This document shows positions 6,217 to 13,680 of a stretch of 20,822 bases of DNA, piece by piece. The translations under genes and the position numbers were made by a program. The notes under the pieces were generated by a model. It searched no databases and was not told the origin of the DNA. It was given only the letters and a program-made list of their open reading frames with translations. This stretch comes from Pseudomonadota bacterium. GTDB taxonomy: Bacteria; Pseudomonadota; Alphaproteobacteria; Rhizobiales; Hyphomicrobiaceae. The stretch's first letter is position 1. Every line of letters starts with the position of its first letter. The DNA is taken from NCBI GenBank assembly GCA_023410905.1, contig JAEYPL010000040.1, forward strand, positions 1 through 20,822. The letters are read 5' to 3'.

Positions 6217-8814
6217 ATGGGCACGCAGCTGCTTGAACGCGAGCGCGATCTAGAAAAGCTCACGGCGTCCTTTACGGCGGCGAGCGCCGGGCAAGGATGC
6301 CTTGCCTTGATCAGCGGCGAGGCGGGCATCGGCAAAACGTCGTTCGTCGAGCATTTCCTCGCGGTTCAGGGGCGTGGGGCCCTGGTGCTCAAGGGCCATT
6401 GCGATGCATTCTTCATGCCCTCGCCACTGGCGCCGCTGCATGACATCGCCCGGCAATTCGGCGGCGAACAGCTGCGCCGCCAGCTTGAAGGCGGCGGCCA
6501 GGCAGCCTTGTTCTCGACCTTCCTCGACTTGCTGCAGAACAGTGCCAAACCCGCCGTCCTGCTCATAGAGGACATCCATTGGGCCGACGAGGCGACCTTG
6601 GATCTCATCAGGTACCTGAGCCGCCGCATTGCGTCCCTGCGTGTGCTGGTGATCGCGACCTATCGCAACGACGAGATCGGCCAGTTACTCCGGAGGCTGC
6701 TCGGCAACGTGGCCGGGTCCAAGGCGCTCCATCGCATCGAGCTGACGCGCCTCAGCGTCGATGCCGTGCGCACGCTTGCTGACGGCAAGGTATCCGACGT
6801 CAAGGCGCTGCACCGGCAGACAGGCGGAAACCCGTTCTTTGTATCGGAGATCGTCGCCGCATCCGGGCGGGGCATACCCGTGACCGTGCGCGATGCCGTG
6901 CTGGCGCGCGCCGATCAGCTTGCTACGCCTGCCCGCGACCTCCTGGAGCTGATCGCGGTGATCGGCACCAGGATCGAGCACCGCATGCTGGAGCAAGCGG
7001 TTGCCAAGTCGCCGGACGGCCTCGCTGGCTGCATTTCGCTCGGAATGCTGCAACAGGAGAGCGACGGTGTGGGGTTTCGCCATGAACTGGTGCGCGACGC
7101 AATCCTCGAGGCCATCGATCCGTTGCGACGCCGGCAGCTCTATCGGACCGCCCTCCAGGCCGCAGTCGAGTTGATTGGCGCCGGCCGGAGCGACCTCGCG
7201 CGGATTGCGCACTTTGCCGAAGGCGCCGACAATGGAGAGGCGGTAGTCAAGTATGGTGTGATGGCAGCCGAGGCAGCGACGTCATTGGGCGCCCATCGGC
7301 AAGCCGCCGCACAATATGAGCGTGTCCTCCGCTTCGCCGGTGATCGCCCCCCAGCGGAACGCGCGTCCTTCCTTCAAAACTATGCCGATGCGTGCGCGAC
7401 GATCGACAATCTGGCTGAGGCCATCAATGCCTATCAGGAGGCGATCGAGCTATGGCGCGAGATGCGAGATCGGCTCAAGGAGGGCGAGGCGCTCACCGCG
7501 CTGGCTGGACCCCTTGTGCGCAGCGGCCAGAACGCCGCGGCCGAGGCAGCGAGCGATCTCGCCATCTCGGTGCTGAAGTCGTTGCCGTCTCCCCCACAAC
7601 TGGCGGCCGCCTACCGAATGAAGGCCCATCTGCGGATGCTCGATCGGGATCGTAGCGCGGCCGTGAAATGGGGCCGGAAGGCAATCGAGCTTGCCGCGCA
7701 GATCGGGGACAATGCCGTCGTTGCCGGAGGCGAGATGGTGGTGGGTTCGGCGCTGCTGGTCACGGGCGACGATCGTGGGCGCTCGCACCTCGATCGCTGT
7801 CTCGAACTCGCCCGCGCAAACGGCTTCGACTCGGTCGTGGCGCTCGCCCATCTGAATATCGGTTCGTCGTATGGCGAGCAGTATCGCTTCGCCGACGCCG
7901 AAAGCGCACTGAACACGGGCATTGCGTTCGCTCGCAGTCGCGACCTCGACAATGCCTACCACTACATGAGTGCGTGGCTCGCGCTGACGCGGCTCTATCA
8001 GGGGCGGTGGAGCGAGGCCGCCGAACTGGCCGCCGCGGCAATCGCTGAGCCGAATCTATCTGCAGTCAGCAAGATCATGGCACTTGTAGCTCTCGGACGC
8101 GTGCGCGCGAGGCGCGGCGATCCGGGCGCCACGCAAGCGCTCGACGAGGCCTTGGAGCTGGCATCGCGCACCGGAACGCTGCAGCGCCTCGCACCAGTCC
8201 ACGCAGCGCGCGCGGAGCTTGCCTGGCTCGCTTCCGATCACCAACGGGTCGTCGACGAGGCCCGTGCCGCCTACGATCTCGCCCTGCGACACCGCCACCG
8301 GTGGCATGTCGGGGAGTTTACATACTGGCGCAGACTGGCGAACGATCGCGTTCTCGTGCCCAAGTGGGCAGCCCACCCCTTCATCGTGCAGATCGAGGGC
8401 AACTGGAAGCGCGCGGCGGCCGAGTGGCGCCGCCTCGGCTGCCCTTATGAGGAAGCACGAGCCCTGGCGGAAGGGGATCAGGCCGCGCAGCTTCGCGCGC
8501 TTGAGATCTTCGACATGCTGGGAGCGGCACCCGCCGCGCTGGCCCTGCGTCGGTCCATGCGCGCAGCCGGCGTCAACGGCATTCCGCGCGGGCATCGCGC
8601 GAGTACGCGCAAGAACGCGTTCGGCCTCACGAGCCGTGAACTGGAAACCCTTGGAGCGATCGCCAGAGGTTTGAGCAATCGCGGCATCGCCGGAGAGTTC
8701 GGTATCTCCGCCAAGACCGTCGATCATCACGTGTCCGCAATCCTGGCCAAGCTGGGCGTCGCGACGCGCGCGGAGGCCGCGACGATGGCACACGGACAAG
8801 GTCTGCTCGCGTAA
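6217..8814 (+). CDS. LAL/MalT-type LuxR-family ATP-binding transcriptional regulator
   Basis: An 865-aa regulator. It opens with a STAND-type ATPase module: Walker A GEAGIGKT (34-41) and Walker B VLLIEDIHWAD (114-124). A long helical region with TPR-like repeats (about 370-740) should sense a ligand or partner. It ends in a LuxR/GerE helix-turn-helix (LTSRELETLGAIARGLSNRG onwards, about 804-858). In such proteins, effector plus ATP drives oligomerisation and DNA binding. ATG at 6217 (MGTQLLERE) was chosen because homologues start with this type of sequence and AGGG lies upstream. The open frame continues back to 6031, but that part overlaps the DUF1348 gene. It lies 106 nt after the cyn operon and may be separately transcribed. 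The target and ligand are unknown. Confidence 0.9.
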   Translation: MGTQLLERERDLEKLTASFTAASAGQGCLALISGEAGIGKTSFVEHFLAVQGRGALVLKGHCDAFFMPSPLAPLHDIARQFGGEQLRRQLEGGGQAALFSTFLDLLQNSAKPAVLLIEDIHWADEATLDLIRYLSRRIASLRVLVIATYRNDEIGQLLRRLLGNVAGSKALHRIELTRLSVDAVRTLADGKVSDVKALHRQTGGNPFFVSEIVAASGRGIPVTVRDAVLARADQLATPARDLLELIAVIGTRIEHRMLEQAVAKSPDGLAGCISLGMLQQESDGVGFRHELVRDAILEAIDPLRRRQLYRTALQAAVELIGAGRSDLARIAHFAEGADNGEAVVKYGVMAAEAATSLGAHRQAAAQYERVLRFAGDRPPAERASFLQNYADACATIDNLAEAINAYQEAIELWREMRDRLKEGEALTALAGPLVRSGQNAAAEAASDLAISVLKSLPSPPQLAAAYRMKAHLRMLDRDRSAAVKWGRKAIELAAQIGDNAVVAGGEMVVGSALLVTGDDRGRSHLDRCLELARANGFDSVVALAHLNIGSSYGEQYRFADAESALNTGIAFARSRDLDNAYHYMSAWLALTRLYQGRWSEAAELAAAAIAEPNLSAVSKIMALVALGRVRARRGDPGATQALDEALELASRTGTLQRLAPVHAARAELAWLASDHQRVVDEARAAYDLALRHRHRWHVGEFTYWRRLANDRVLVPKWAAHPFIVQIEGNWKRAAAEWRRLGCPYEEARALAEGDQAAQLRALEIFDMLGAAPAALALRRSMRAAGVNGIPRGHRASTRKNAFGLTSRELETLGAIARGLSNRGIAGEFGISAKTVDHHVSAILAKLGVATRAEAATMAHGQGLLA

Positions 8815-8854
8815 CATGGGGAGGGCAGCAGCGCAAAATAGGGAGGACATCCCG

Positions 8855-8899
8855 ATGTGCACTGTCTTCGCCGATGAAAAGTCTTGCGGGACGGGCTGA
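8855..8899 (+). CDS. Possible 14-residue small ORF upstream of the DUF4242 gene
   Basis: ATG at 8855 has a good ribosome site (GGGAGG, 8841-8846) at normal spacing and opens the peptide MCTVFADEKSCGTG, ending at TGA 8897-8899. It lies between the LuxR regulator and the DUF4242 gene, whose own ribosome site starts 15 nt after the stop. It could be a leader peptide coupling translation or a chance ORF. Nothing in the peptide is recognised. Confidence 0.25.
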   Translation: MCTVFADEKSCGTG

Positions 8900-8928
8900 G
8901 GTGGCCCGATCGCAAGGAGGTTCATCCC

Positions 8929-9201
8929 ATGCCCCGCTATCTCATCGAACGTACTTTTCCGAACGGTCTGGGCCTTGCTCCCAATCAGCAAGGCTGCGAG
9001 GCGGCAACGACCGTCATCGAGACCAACGCGCAGCATGGCGTTACATGGGTCCACTCCTACGTCACCCCGGACAAGAAGCGCACCTTCTGCATCTACGATG
9101 CGCCGACACCGGAAGCCGTTCGCAAGGTGGCTGAACGCAACGGCCTGCCCGTGGACCGCATCACGGAGGTGCGTGTCCTCGATCCCTACTTCCATATGTA
9201 A
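8929..9201 (+). CDS. DUF4242 domain protein
   Basis: A 90-aa soluble protein, beginning MPRYLIERTFPNGL and ending in RVLDPYF, which fits the DUF4242 family of small alpha-beta (ferredoxin-like) proteins related to the nickel-binding Streptomyces protein SCO4226. The central W-V-H-S-Y-V-T segment and KRTFCIYDAPTPEAVR are family hallmarks. The start is set by an ideal ribosome site, AAGGAGG (8914-8920), eight nt before the ATG at 8929. It follows the LuxR regulator by 114 nt on the same strand and may be its target or cotranscribed with it. Its biochemical function is not known to me. Confidence 0.85.
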   Translation: MPRYLIERTFPNGLGLAPNQQGCEAATTVIETNAQHGVTWVHSYVTPDKKRTFCIYDAPTPEAVRKVAERNGLPVDRITEVRVLDPYFHM

Positions 9202-9208
9202 CGAGACG

Positions 9209-9250
9209 CTCGCGGGAGCGGGCAACTGCGTCGTCGCCCGCTCCCACGAG
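9209..9250. terminator. Hairpin between convergent DUF4242 and membrane fusion genes
   Basis: GGGAGCGGGC (9214-9223) pairs perfectly with GCCCGCTCCC (9236-9245). CTCG and CGAG extend the stem on the outside after a single C/A mismatch. It starts 7 nt after the DUF4242 stop and lies about 50 nt beyond the end of the minus-strand gene, so it probably terminates or protects both transcripts. There is no clear T-tract on either side, so a strict intrinsic terminator is uncertain. Confidence 0.6.
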
Positions 9251-9303
9251 ACTTCCGGCTGTTCGATCGCACGGCTGGCCGCCGACAGCCGCGCCCTCAG
9301 GCG

Positions 9304-10419
9304 TCACCGGAAAAATACATCCGCGCGCATGCCGGGCAGCAGCGGCACAGCACCTTCGAGGTCGATCATCACCTCCATGACCTCGACGTCGGTCGAACGC
9401 CGCGCGCCCCGTGAACCCATGCGCGGGAGAGCCAGAGACGGCGCGCGCTCGGTGACCGAGCCCGTGAAATCGCGCCCAGGAAAGCCCGTGCTGCGCACGA
9501 AGACCTGCTGTCCGCTCTTGATCTTGGCGACATCCTGCTCGTCGACCTCGGCGCGCACACGCATGAGGCTGAGATCGCCCATCACGATCAGCACCTGTTC
9601 GACCGCCTGCATGGCAAGCTCGCCGGGCTTGGCGTTGATCTGCAGTACCGAGCCGGTGAGGGGCGCGCGTATGCGCATCTTTTCGACCATCTCCTCGGCA
9701 AGTGAGAGCTCCGCACGTGCCGCGATGAGTGCTGCTTCGAGGCGATTGGGCGCCGGCACCTTTGCTTTCGCGTGCGCCGTCGCCAATGCCGTGCGCTCCT
9801 GCTTGAGCTTGTCCTCGGCCTTGGCGAGCTCGCTGCGCGCCCGAAGCAGGTTCTGCGGATTGCCGGCGGCCTTCCTGTCGGTGGCGAGCACGCCATCCAG
9901 TGCGAAGCGAGCATCGGTTGCGGCGCGCTCTGCGGCGTACAGCGCATCCTCTGCCTTGCGCACTTCCTCGCGGCCCGCTGTCTCGGCCTGTGCATCGCGC
10001 TCACGCTGACGCACCGAAACCTCGGCTTCGGCTGCCGCCAAACGCGCGCGTGCCTCTTTGTCGTCAAGACGGATGAGCACATCGCCCTTGGTGACGCGGT
10101 CCCCGATGGCAGCGCTCACTTCTTGAATGCGACCCGGTGCGATGCTGCCGAGACGGATCTGACCCGAGCGTGGCTCGACACGTCCTGGCGCCGCAGCAAT
10201 CCACGCCGAGTTCGGCCGATCGGGAAGGGCTTGCGCCGATGTCGCGACAGCAGGGGCCATCGCTGCTGCGAGTTGCTTAGGCCCATACATGGGTACGAGG
10301 ACGCAGGCGGCCCCGGCTGCAACAAGACTCAGCATGACGGCAAGGCGTCGGGCGCGGCTTGGCGTGCGATTTTCGATCTGCTGGGCCTGCGATGAGTTAG
10401 TGCTGAGGTGCGGCTGCAT
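9304..10419 (-). CDS. DevB/HlyD-family periplasmic adaptor (membrane fusion protein) of an ABC exporter
   Basis: A 371-aa adaptor. It has a single N-terminal membrane anchor (about 26-45), then the PGRVEPRSGQIRL start of the lipoyl-like half, a long Ala/Glu/Arg-rich coiled-coil hairpin (about 121-250), the second half (RAPLTGSVLQINAKPGE) and a beta-barrel region to the C-terminus. The G-R-V-E-P motif and overall order fit the DevB branch. The start at 10419 has GGAGG at 10428-10432; the frame stays open upstream to 10665, but that part covers the operator region. A DevC-like permease and DevA-like ATPase lie about 5 kb away on the other strand behind the same operator, so I infer a DevBCA-type exporter. 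DevBCA of cyanobacteria exports glycolipids with a TolC partner; the substrate here is unknown. Confidence 0.85.
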   Translation of the reverse strand: MQPHLSTNSSQAQQIENRTPSRARRLAVMLSLVAAGAACVLVPMYGPKQLAAAMAPAVATSAQALPDRPNSAWIAAAPGRVEPRSGQIRLGSIAPGRIQEVSAAIGDRVTKGDVLIRLDDKEARARLAAAEAEVSVRQRERDAQAETAGREEVRKAEDALYAAERAATDARFALDGVLATDRKAAGNPQNLLRARSELAKAEDKLKQERTALATAHAKAKVPAPNRLEAALIAARAELSLAEEMVEKMRIRAPLTGSVLQINAKPGELAMQAVEQVLIVMGDLSLMRVRAEVDEQDVAKIKSGQQVFVRSTGFPGRDFTGSVTERAPSLALPRMGSRGARRSTDVEVMEVMIDLEGAVPLLPGMRADVFFR

Positions 10420-10489
10420 GACAAAGTCCTCCAAATTCGCCCGGCGGGGCTCTGCACAGAGGCTCCCCCTGCGCTTGTTCGACGCCGCC

Positions 10490-10533
10490 ACCCTATGGCT
10501 CAGAGGAAAGTCGGTCTGTTTCGCAGGGAACAG
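10490..10533 (-). promoter_or_regulatory. Crp/Fnr-type operator 1 plus -10 for the DevB-like gene
   Basis: Operator CTGTTTCGCAGGGAACAG spans 10516-10533. Reading towards the DevB-like gene, the hexamer TAGGGT (10495-10490) lies 20 nt from the operator edge, so the operator is centred at -41.5 from a predicted start at 10483. That is class II activator geometry. In the opposite direction no -10-like sequence appears at this distance, which supports the orientation. Confidence 0.65.
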
Positions 10534-10570
10534 GCGCGATTGCTTTCCAGGCGCGCTCGAAATTTCTCTC

Positions 10571-10614
10571 CTGTTATGCCGGGAACAGCGCGCGTGCCGC
10601 GCAAGCTGCAAGGT
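10571..10614 (+). promoter_or_regulatory. Crp/Fnr-type operator 2 plus -10 for the small beta-barrel protein gene
   Basis: Operator CTGTTATGCCGGGAACAG (10571-10588) is followed 20 nt later by CAAGGT (10609-10614), which puts the operator at -41.5 from a predicted start at 10621. The gene begins at 10677. On the other strand the hexamer at this distance is CTGGAA, so this copy seems dedicated to the plus-strand gene. Confidence 0.6.
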
Positions 10615-10676
10615 GCTCCCATCACGCAACCAGCCAGAACCGGAAATGTCCGGAGGCGAGATCAAAGGAGTGTGCC

Positions 10677-10901
10677 ATGCAGGGTGAGATCACAAAGTAT
10701 CGCGACGATCTCGGGTTTGGCGTCATCATGACCGACGATGGCTGCCGCTACAGGTTCGCGCGCAAGCACGTCATGAGCGCTGCGACCGACCTCGTCGGCC
10801 AGGAGGTCGATTTCATCATCTCCGGCCATCAGCCGGCCGAGATCATCGTCGTTTCGGGGTCGCCCTGGATGGCCTTCGGCGGCATCGCAGGGCGTGCGTG
10901 A
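10677..10901 (+). CDS. Small cold-shock-domain-like protein (74 aa)
   Basis: A soluble 74-aa protein beginning MQGEITKYRDDLGFGVI, with DGCRYRF and GQEVDFIISG further on. The order of G-x-I-x-x-Y, GFGVI, RYRF and G-x-x-V-x-F resembles an OB-fold/cold-shock barrel (compare G-x-V-K-x-F...GFGFI of CspA), but the typical RNP aromatic pattern is not intact. I call it cold-shock-like, not a true Csp. AAAGGAG lies 7 nt before the ATG. It has its own operator (10571-10588) and a strong terminator right behind, so it is a single-gene unit diverging from the DevB-like gene. Nucleic-acid binding is possible but unproven. Confidence 0.75.
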   Translation: MQGEITKYRDDLGFGVIMTDDGCRYRFARKHVMSAATDLVGQEVDFIISGHQPAEIIVVSGSPWMAFGGIAGRA

Positions 10902-10931
10902 GAGCGATAACGATGATCGACGGAAACGAGC

Positions 10932-10968
10932 GCGCCCTCCGAACCCCGTTCGGAGGGCGCTTTGCTTT
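10932..10968 (+). terminator. Intrinsic terminator after the cold-shock-like gene
   Basis: GCGCCCTCCGAAC (10932-10944) and GTTCGGAGGGCGC (10948-10960) form a perfect 13-bp GC-rich stem with a CCC loop, followed by TTTGCTTT. It begins 30 nt after the gene's stop codon. Confidence 0.9.
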
Positions 10969-10989
10969 AGTGCGGGCCGATATGCAATT

Positions 10990-11019
10990 GCGGCCGCCGA
11001 CACGAATGCCGACGGCCGC
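10990..11019 (-). terminator. Hairpin with UUCG loop downstream of the 65-aa exported protein gene
   Basis: On the minus strand, GCGGCCG-T-CGGCA pairs with TGTCG-G-CGGCCGC around a TTCG tetraloop: 13 pairs counting two G-U wobbles. It lies about 30 nt past the stop of the minus-strand gene ending at 11051. No T-run follows (AATTGCATAT), so it could be a terminator or a 3' stabilising structure. Confidence 0.5.
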
Positions 11020-11050
11020 AAAAGGGCACGAGTGAGTTGCGCGGCGTCAA

Positions 11051-11248
11051 TTATCCGATATGCCGCCGCAGGACGGGCGCACGCAGCCAGAGACGGTTCG
11101 TACAGAGCGTGTTCGTGCATTGACGTGCACTGGATGCTTCATGTGCGATCGGCGCCACGGGCGCTGCAGCGGCCCACGTGCCGACGAGGCTGCCAGCCAG
11201 GATAGCGGCGATCATTCCGAGACGACGGGGATTGCTGAGCGTGTGCAT
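11051..11248 (-). CDS. Small exported protein of unknown function (65 aa)
   Basis: The 65 residues start MHTLSNPRRLGMIAAILAGS and carry a Sec-type signal peptide: basic n-region, hydrophobic core (11-25) and AAAA-PVAP cleavage region near 29. The mature part is only about 36 residues, Arg-rich, with two cysteines (Cys44, Cys49) that could pair. GAGGAG lies 7 nt before the ATG at 11248, a better start than the in-frame ATG at 11263. A Crp/Fnr-type operator sits 58 nt upstream of the start, the same distance as at two other genes here. I do not recognise a family. The signal peptide, ribosome site and operator together argue that it is real. Confidence 0.6.
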   Translation of the reverse strand: MHTLSNPRRLGMIAAILAGSLVGTWAAAAPVAPIAHEASSARQCTNTLCTNRLWLRAPVLRRHIG

Positions 11249-11279
11249 GGTGCGGCTCCTCATCAGTGAGTGTGCCGCG

Positions 11280-11324
11280 AGTCTGCCAGCAACGGCTGAT
11301 GCAAAGCTGTTCCGGCGGGAACAG
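11280..11324 (-). promoter_or_regulatory. Crp/Fnr-type operator 3 plus -10 for the 65-aa exported protein
   Basis: CTGTTCCGGCGGGAACAG (11307-11324) is one of the most symmetrical copies. Towards the minus-strand gene, CAGACT (11285-11280) lies 21 nt from the operator edge, one nt longer than in the other units. The operator sits between the end of the cyclase gene and the start of the small gene. Confidence 0.6.
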
Positions 11325-11341
11325 GATACGCCTATCCACTG

Positions 11342-12685
11342 CTAAATCGTCGAGCGCGCAACGGGGCTGCCCATGGATGCGCTTTGTGGTTCCGGAAGCG
11401 GTTCAGTCGTGGAAAATGCGATGGCGCTGTCCGGAGCCCGGCGCCCCTTGAGCAGCCATGGCTGCACAAAGCCATATCCCTTGATTTCGATGCTTTCGTG
11501 CGGCTCGAGGCGATAGTCATCACCGAGGCGTGCCCGCGTCAGCTCGGATATGAGAATGCTGCGAGGCTGACTGTGCCCTTCCAGCCGCGAGGCGAGATTC
11601 ACCGTATCGCCCCATACGTCATAGATCAGCCGCTTGGCGCCGATCACGCCCGCCAGCACTGGCCCGCTGGCGATGCCGATGCGCAGGACGATGCTGACGT
11701 CATGCTCCTTCGAGATGCGCTCTGCCACGTCGAGCATGTCGAGCGCCATGCCGGCGATCCGATCCGCATGATCGGCAGCAGGCACAGGCAGACCGGCTGC
11801 GGCCATGTACGCATCGCCAATGGTTTTAATCTTTTCAACACCCCATCGGTTGGCCAGCTCGTCGAAGGCACGCACGATCGTATTGAGCAAGGCAACGGTC
11901 CGCGCGGGGCCTAGCTCTTTCGCCAAGGCGACGAACCCCTTGATGTCGGCAAATAGGACGGACGCCTCGTCGAAGTTATTGGCGATCGTAGCATCCGGGT
12001 TCGCTTTGAGCTGGTCGACAACCGTTCCTGGCAGGATGTTGTGCAGGAGCGCGTCGGTTTCGGCCTCGGCCTGCTCGACGAGGCGGAAGGCATAGTAGAG
12101 CACGATCGAGATTACGCAGAACGTGGTCGCGACCGCGGTCACATGAAGCGAGGCGGTGTCGGCTGGAGAGATGATCAGGCCGTCCGCGCTCTCGATAAAG
12201 AATATCCAGACGGCCAGATAAAGCGCGACCGAGACCGCGACAGCGAGGGCGATGAGCTTCAGCCTCTCCAGGCCTAGGATGACGAAGAAGGCAGCGGGCG
12301 CAGCGAAATACTGCATGTGGAGGCCCGTATCACGTCCGACGTACGACGTGAGAATGAAGATGCCGATGAGTTCGGACGCCAAGATCGCCATGGGACCGAC
12401 GAGTTCTCCATAGCGGTGCAGAAAAGGAACGGACAGCGCCACCAGGGCCATCATGAAGTTGATGATGATGACCGGCTTCCAGGTTTCGAAATCCAGGAAC
12501 ATCTGCTGGAAGGAATAGACGAGTGTGAAGAGCGCGATCACATACGCCGTGACATTCATGATCTTGAGGCGGCGCCTCACGTGCGGTGGATAGGCTTCGG
12601 TGCCATAGGCCGACAGGCCGGCAAGCCACCGCCCGGCGCTGCGAACGCCGTCCGCGCCCCACTGAGGGATGCGAAAGAGCCCCAT
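11342..12685 (-). CDS. Membrane class III adenylate cyclase
   Basis: A 447-aa cyclase that makes cAMP from ATP. About six hydrophobic segments (roughly 45-64, 71-89, 97-116, 126-140, 144-164, 180-200) are followed by a short linker helix with HNILPGTVVDQL (215-226) and a class III catalytic domain (about 240-430). The metal aspartates are Asp247 (VLFADIKGF) and Asp291 (GDAYMAAAG). The adenine-selecting pair is Lys287 (KIKTIG) and Asp356 (YDVWGD). The transition-state residues are Asn363 and Arg367 (TVNLASR). All are present, so it should be active and ATP-specific. GGGAGA lies before the ATG at 12685. It diverges from the Crp/Fnr gene across 169 nt, and a cAMP source next to a potential cAMP receptor suggests they work together. 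The signal sensed by the membrane part is unknown. Confidence 0.93.
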   Translation of the reverse strand: MGLFRIPQWGADGVRSAGRWLAGLSAYGTEAYPPHVRRRLKIMNVTAYVIALFTLVYSFQQMFLDFETWKPVIIINFMMALVALSVPFLHRYGELVGPMAILASELIGIFILTSYVGRDTGLHMQYFAAPAAFFVILGLERLKLIALAVAVSVALYLAVWIFFIESADGLIISPADTASLHVTAVATTFCVISIVLYYAFRLVEQAEAETDALLHNILPGTVVDQLKANPDATIANNFDEASVLFADIKGFVALAKELGPARTVALLNTIVRAFDELANRWGVEKIKTIGDAYMAAAGLPVPAADHADRIAGMALDMLDVAERISKEHDVSIVLRIGIASGPVLAGVIGAKRLIYDVWGDTVNLASRLEGHSQPRSILISELTRARLGDDYRLEPHESIEIKGYGFVQPWLLKGRRAPDSAIAFSTTEPLPEPQSASMGSPVARSTI

Positions 12686-12755
12686 CCTGCGTCTCCCATG
12701 CTACAGGGGCAACTATCGGGCGCACCACCAGCCCGCTCAAGCCCCTCCAGAAGCC

Positions 12756-12783
12756 TTGGTTCATACCCGCGCTATGATAGAAT
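12756..12783 (+). promoter_or_regulatory. Possible sigma-70-type promoter of the Crp/Fnr gene
   Basis: TTGGTT (12756-12761) and TAGAAT (12778-12783) are separated by 16 nt in the divergent intergenic region and point at the regulator gene. The start would be near 12790, about 65 nt before its ATG. This is a visual match only. Confidence 0.4.
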
Positions 12784-12854
12784 GCGCAGCCTTTTATTCG
12801 CTCTCTTAGCCCGGTGTTCTGCTGCCAACCACAAGCTCTTTTGGATCATGAGCG

Positions 12855-13556
12855 ATGGATCAAAAAGCTATTGCCAATCTGCTGGCGCAGACGGCGCTCT
12901 TCGGTGACCTCGACGATGGCGACCGGATGGTGGTTGTCGGTCGAATGCGGCGCGTTCAATTCGAGACGAACCAGATGATCTTTTCGCGCGGCGATCCCGG
13001 ACGCGAGATTTATCTCGTGCTGGAAGGCCGCATTCGCCTGTCCGTCCTTTCGGCGGAAGGTCGCGAGCTGTCGTTCGCGCACGCAGGCCCCGGCGAGCTG
13101 TTCGGTGAGATCGCGACATTGGACGGCGGCGAGCGGACGGCCGGCGCAACGGCCATAGGCCCGGTCAGCGCCATGACGCTTCCGCAGAAGGCACTCAACG
13201 ATCTCATCGAGAACAATCCCAAGGTCGCGAGCGCCGCTATCCGCTTCCTCTGTCAGCGCCTGCGCGACACCGATCAGAAGCTCGAAGCCATCGCACTGCA
13301 TCGCATTGAAGTCCGCCTCGCTCGCCTCATGCTATCGGCCCTGAAGCTGCAAGGTGCGGTTCCAAAGAACGGCGAAGCGCGGCTCGATCTCGGGCTCTCG
13401 CAGAGCGAGGTCGGTCTCCTGATCGGCGCCAGCCGGCCGAAGGTCAATCTGGCGCTGACCGCCCTCGAGGACATGGGCGCGATCACGCGTTCAGGCGCTG
13501 CCTACGTGTGCAACCTCGAGATCCTCAGCTCCGTCGCCGATATGGATACGGCCTGA
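12855..13556 (+). CDS. Crp/Fnr-family transcriptional regulator
   Basis: A 233-aa regulator with an N-terminal cyclic-nucleotide-binding barrel (about 12-125), a dimer helix (about 125-150) and a C-terminal winged helix (about 152-222). The phosphate-binding cassette GEIATLDGGERTA (84-96) keeps the Glu and Arg that hold cAMP in CRP, with Thr in place of the Ser. No N-terminal Cys cluster of the Fnr iron-sulphur type is present. The recognition helix (GASRPKVNLALTAL, 191-204) has Arg-Pro-Lys-Val-Asn in place of the Arg-Glu-Thr-Val-Gly of CRP, so a different operator is expected. It lies in the middle of six CTGTW-N8-AACAG palindromes and is the obvious candidate to bind them. The ribosome site is weak (GGAT). 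Confidence 0.92.
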   Translation: MDQKAIANLLAQTALFGDLDDGDRMVVVGRMRRVQFETNQMIFSRGDPGREIYLVLEGRIRLSVLSAEGRELSFAHAGPGELFGEIATLDGGERTAGATAIGPVSAMTLPQKALNDLIENNPKVASAAIRFLCQRLRDTDQKLEAIALHRIEVRLARLMLSALKLQGAVPKNGEARLDLGLSQSEVGLLIGASRPKVNLALTALEDMGAITRSGAAYVCNLEILSSVADMDTA

Positions 13557-13603
13557 GCGCCGCCTCCTCTCGCAAACACTGAATTTCAGACATCGACGGC
13601 GCA

Positions 13604-13647
13604 TTGTTCCGCCCGGAACAGCGCCTGGGCGATCGGCTGCCTACGGT
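13604..13647 (+). promoter_or_regulatory. Crp/Fnr-type operator 4 plus -10 for the hydrolase gene
   Basis: TTGTTCCGCCCGGAACAG (13604-13621) has arms TTGTTCCG and CGGAACAG, a perfect palindrome apart from the outermost base. TACGGT (13642-13647) follows after 20 nt, so the operator is centred at -41.5 from a predicted start at 13654. The gene starts 59 nt after the operator. Confidence 0.7.
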
Positions 13648-13680
13648 TCGAGCAACATCACTCGAGCTGGGGCAACGCAA

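Noticed and set aside
10420..10665. Upstream extension of the DevB-like frame
   Set aside because: It covers both operators and predicted promoters. A GGAGG ribosome site marks the ATG at 10419.
12814..12831. GTGTTCTGCTGCCAACCA upstream of the Crp/Fnr gene as a seventh, autoregulatory operator
   Set aside because: The TGTT-N8-AAC geometry is right, but the inner bases and outer right arm do not match and it lies downstream of the likely promoter. Too degenerate to count.
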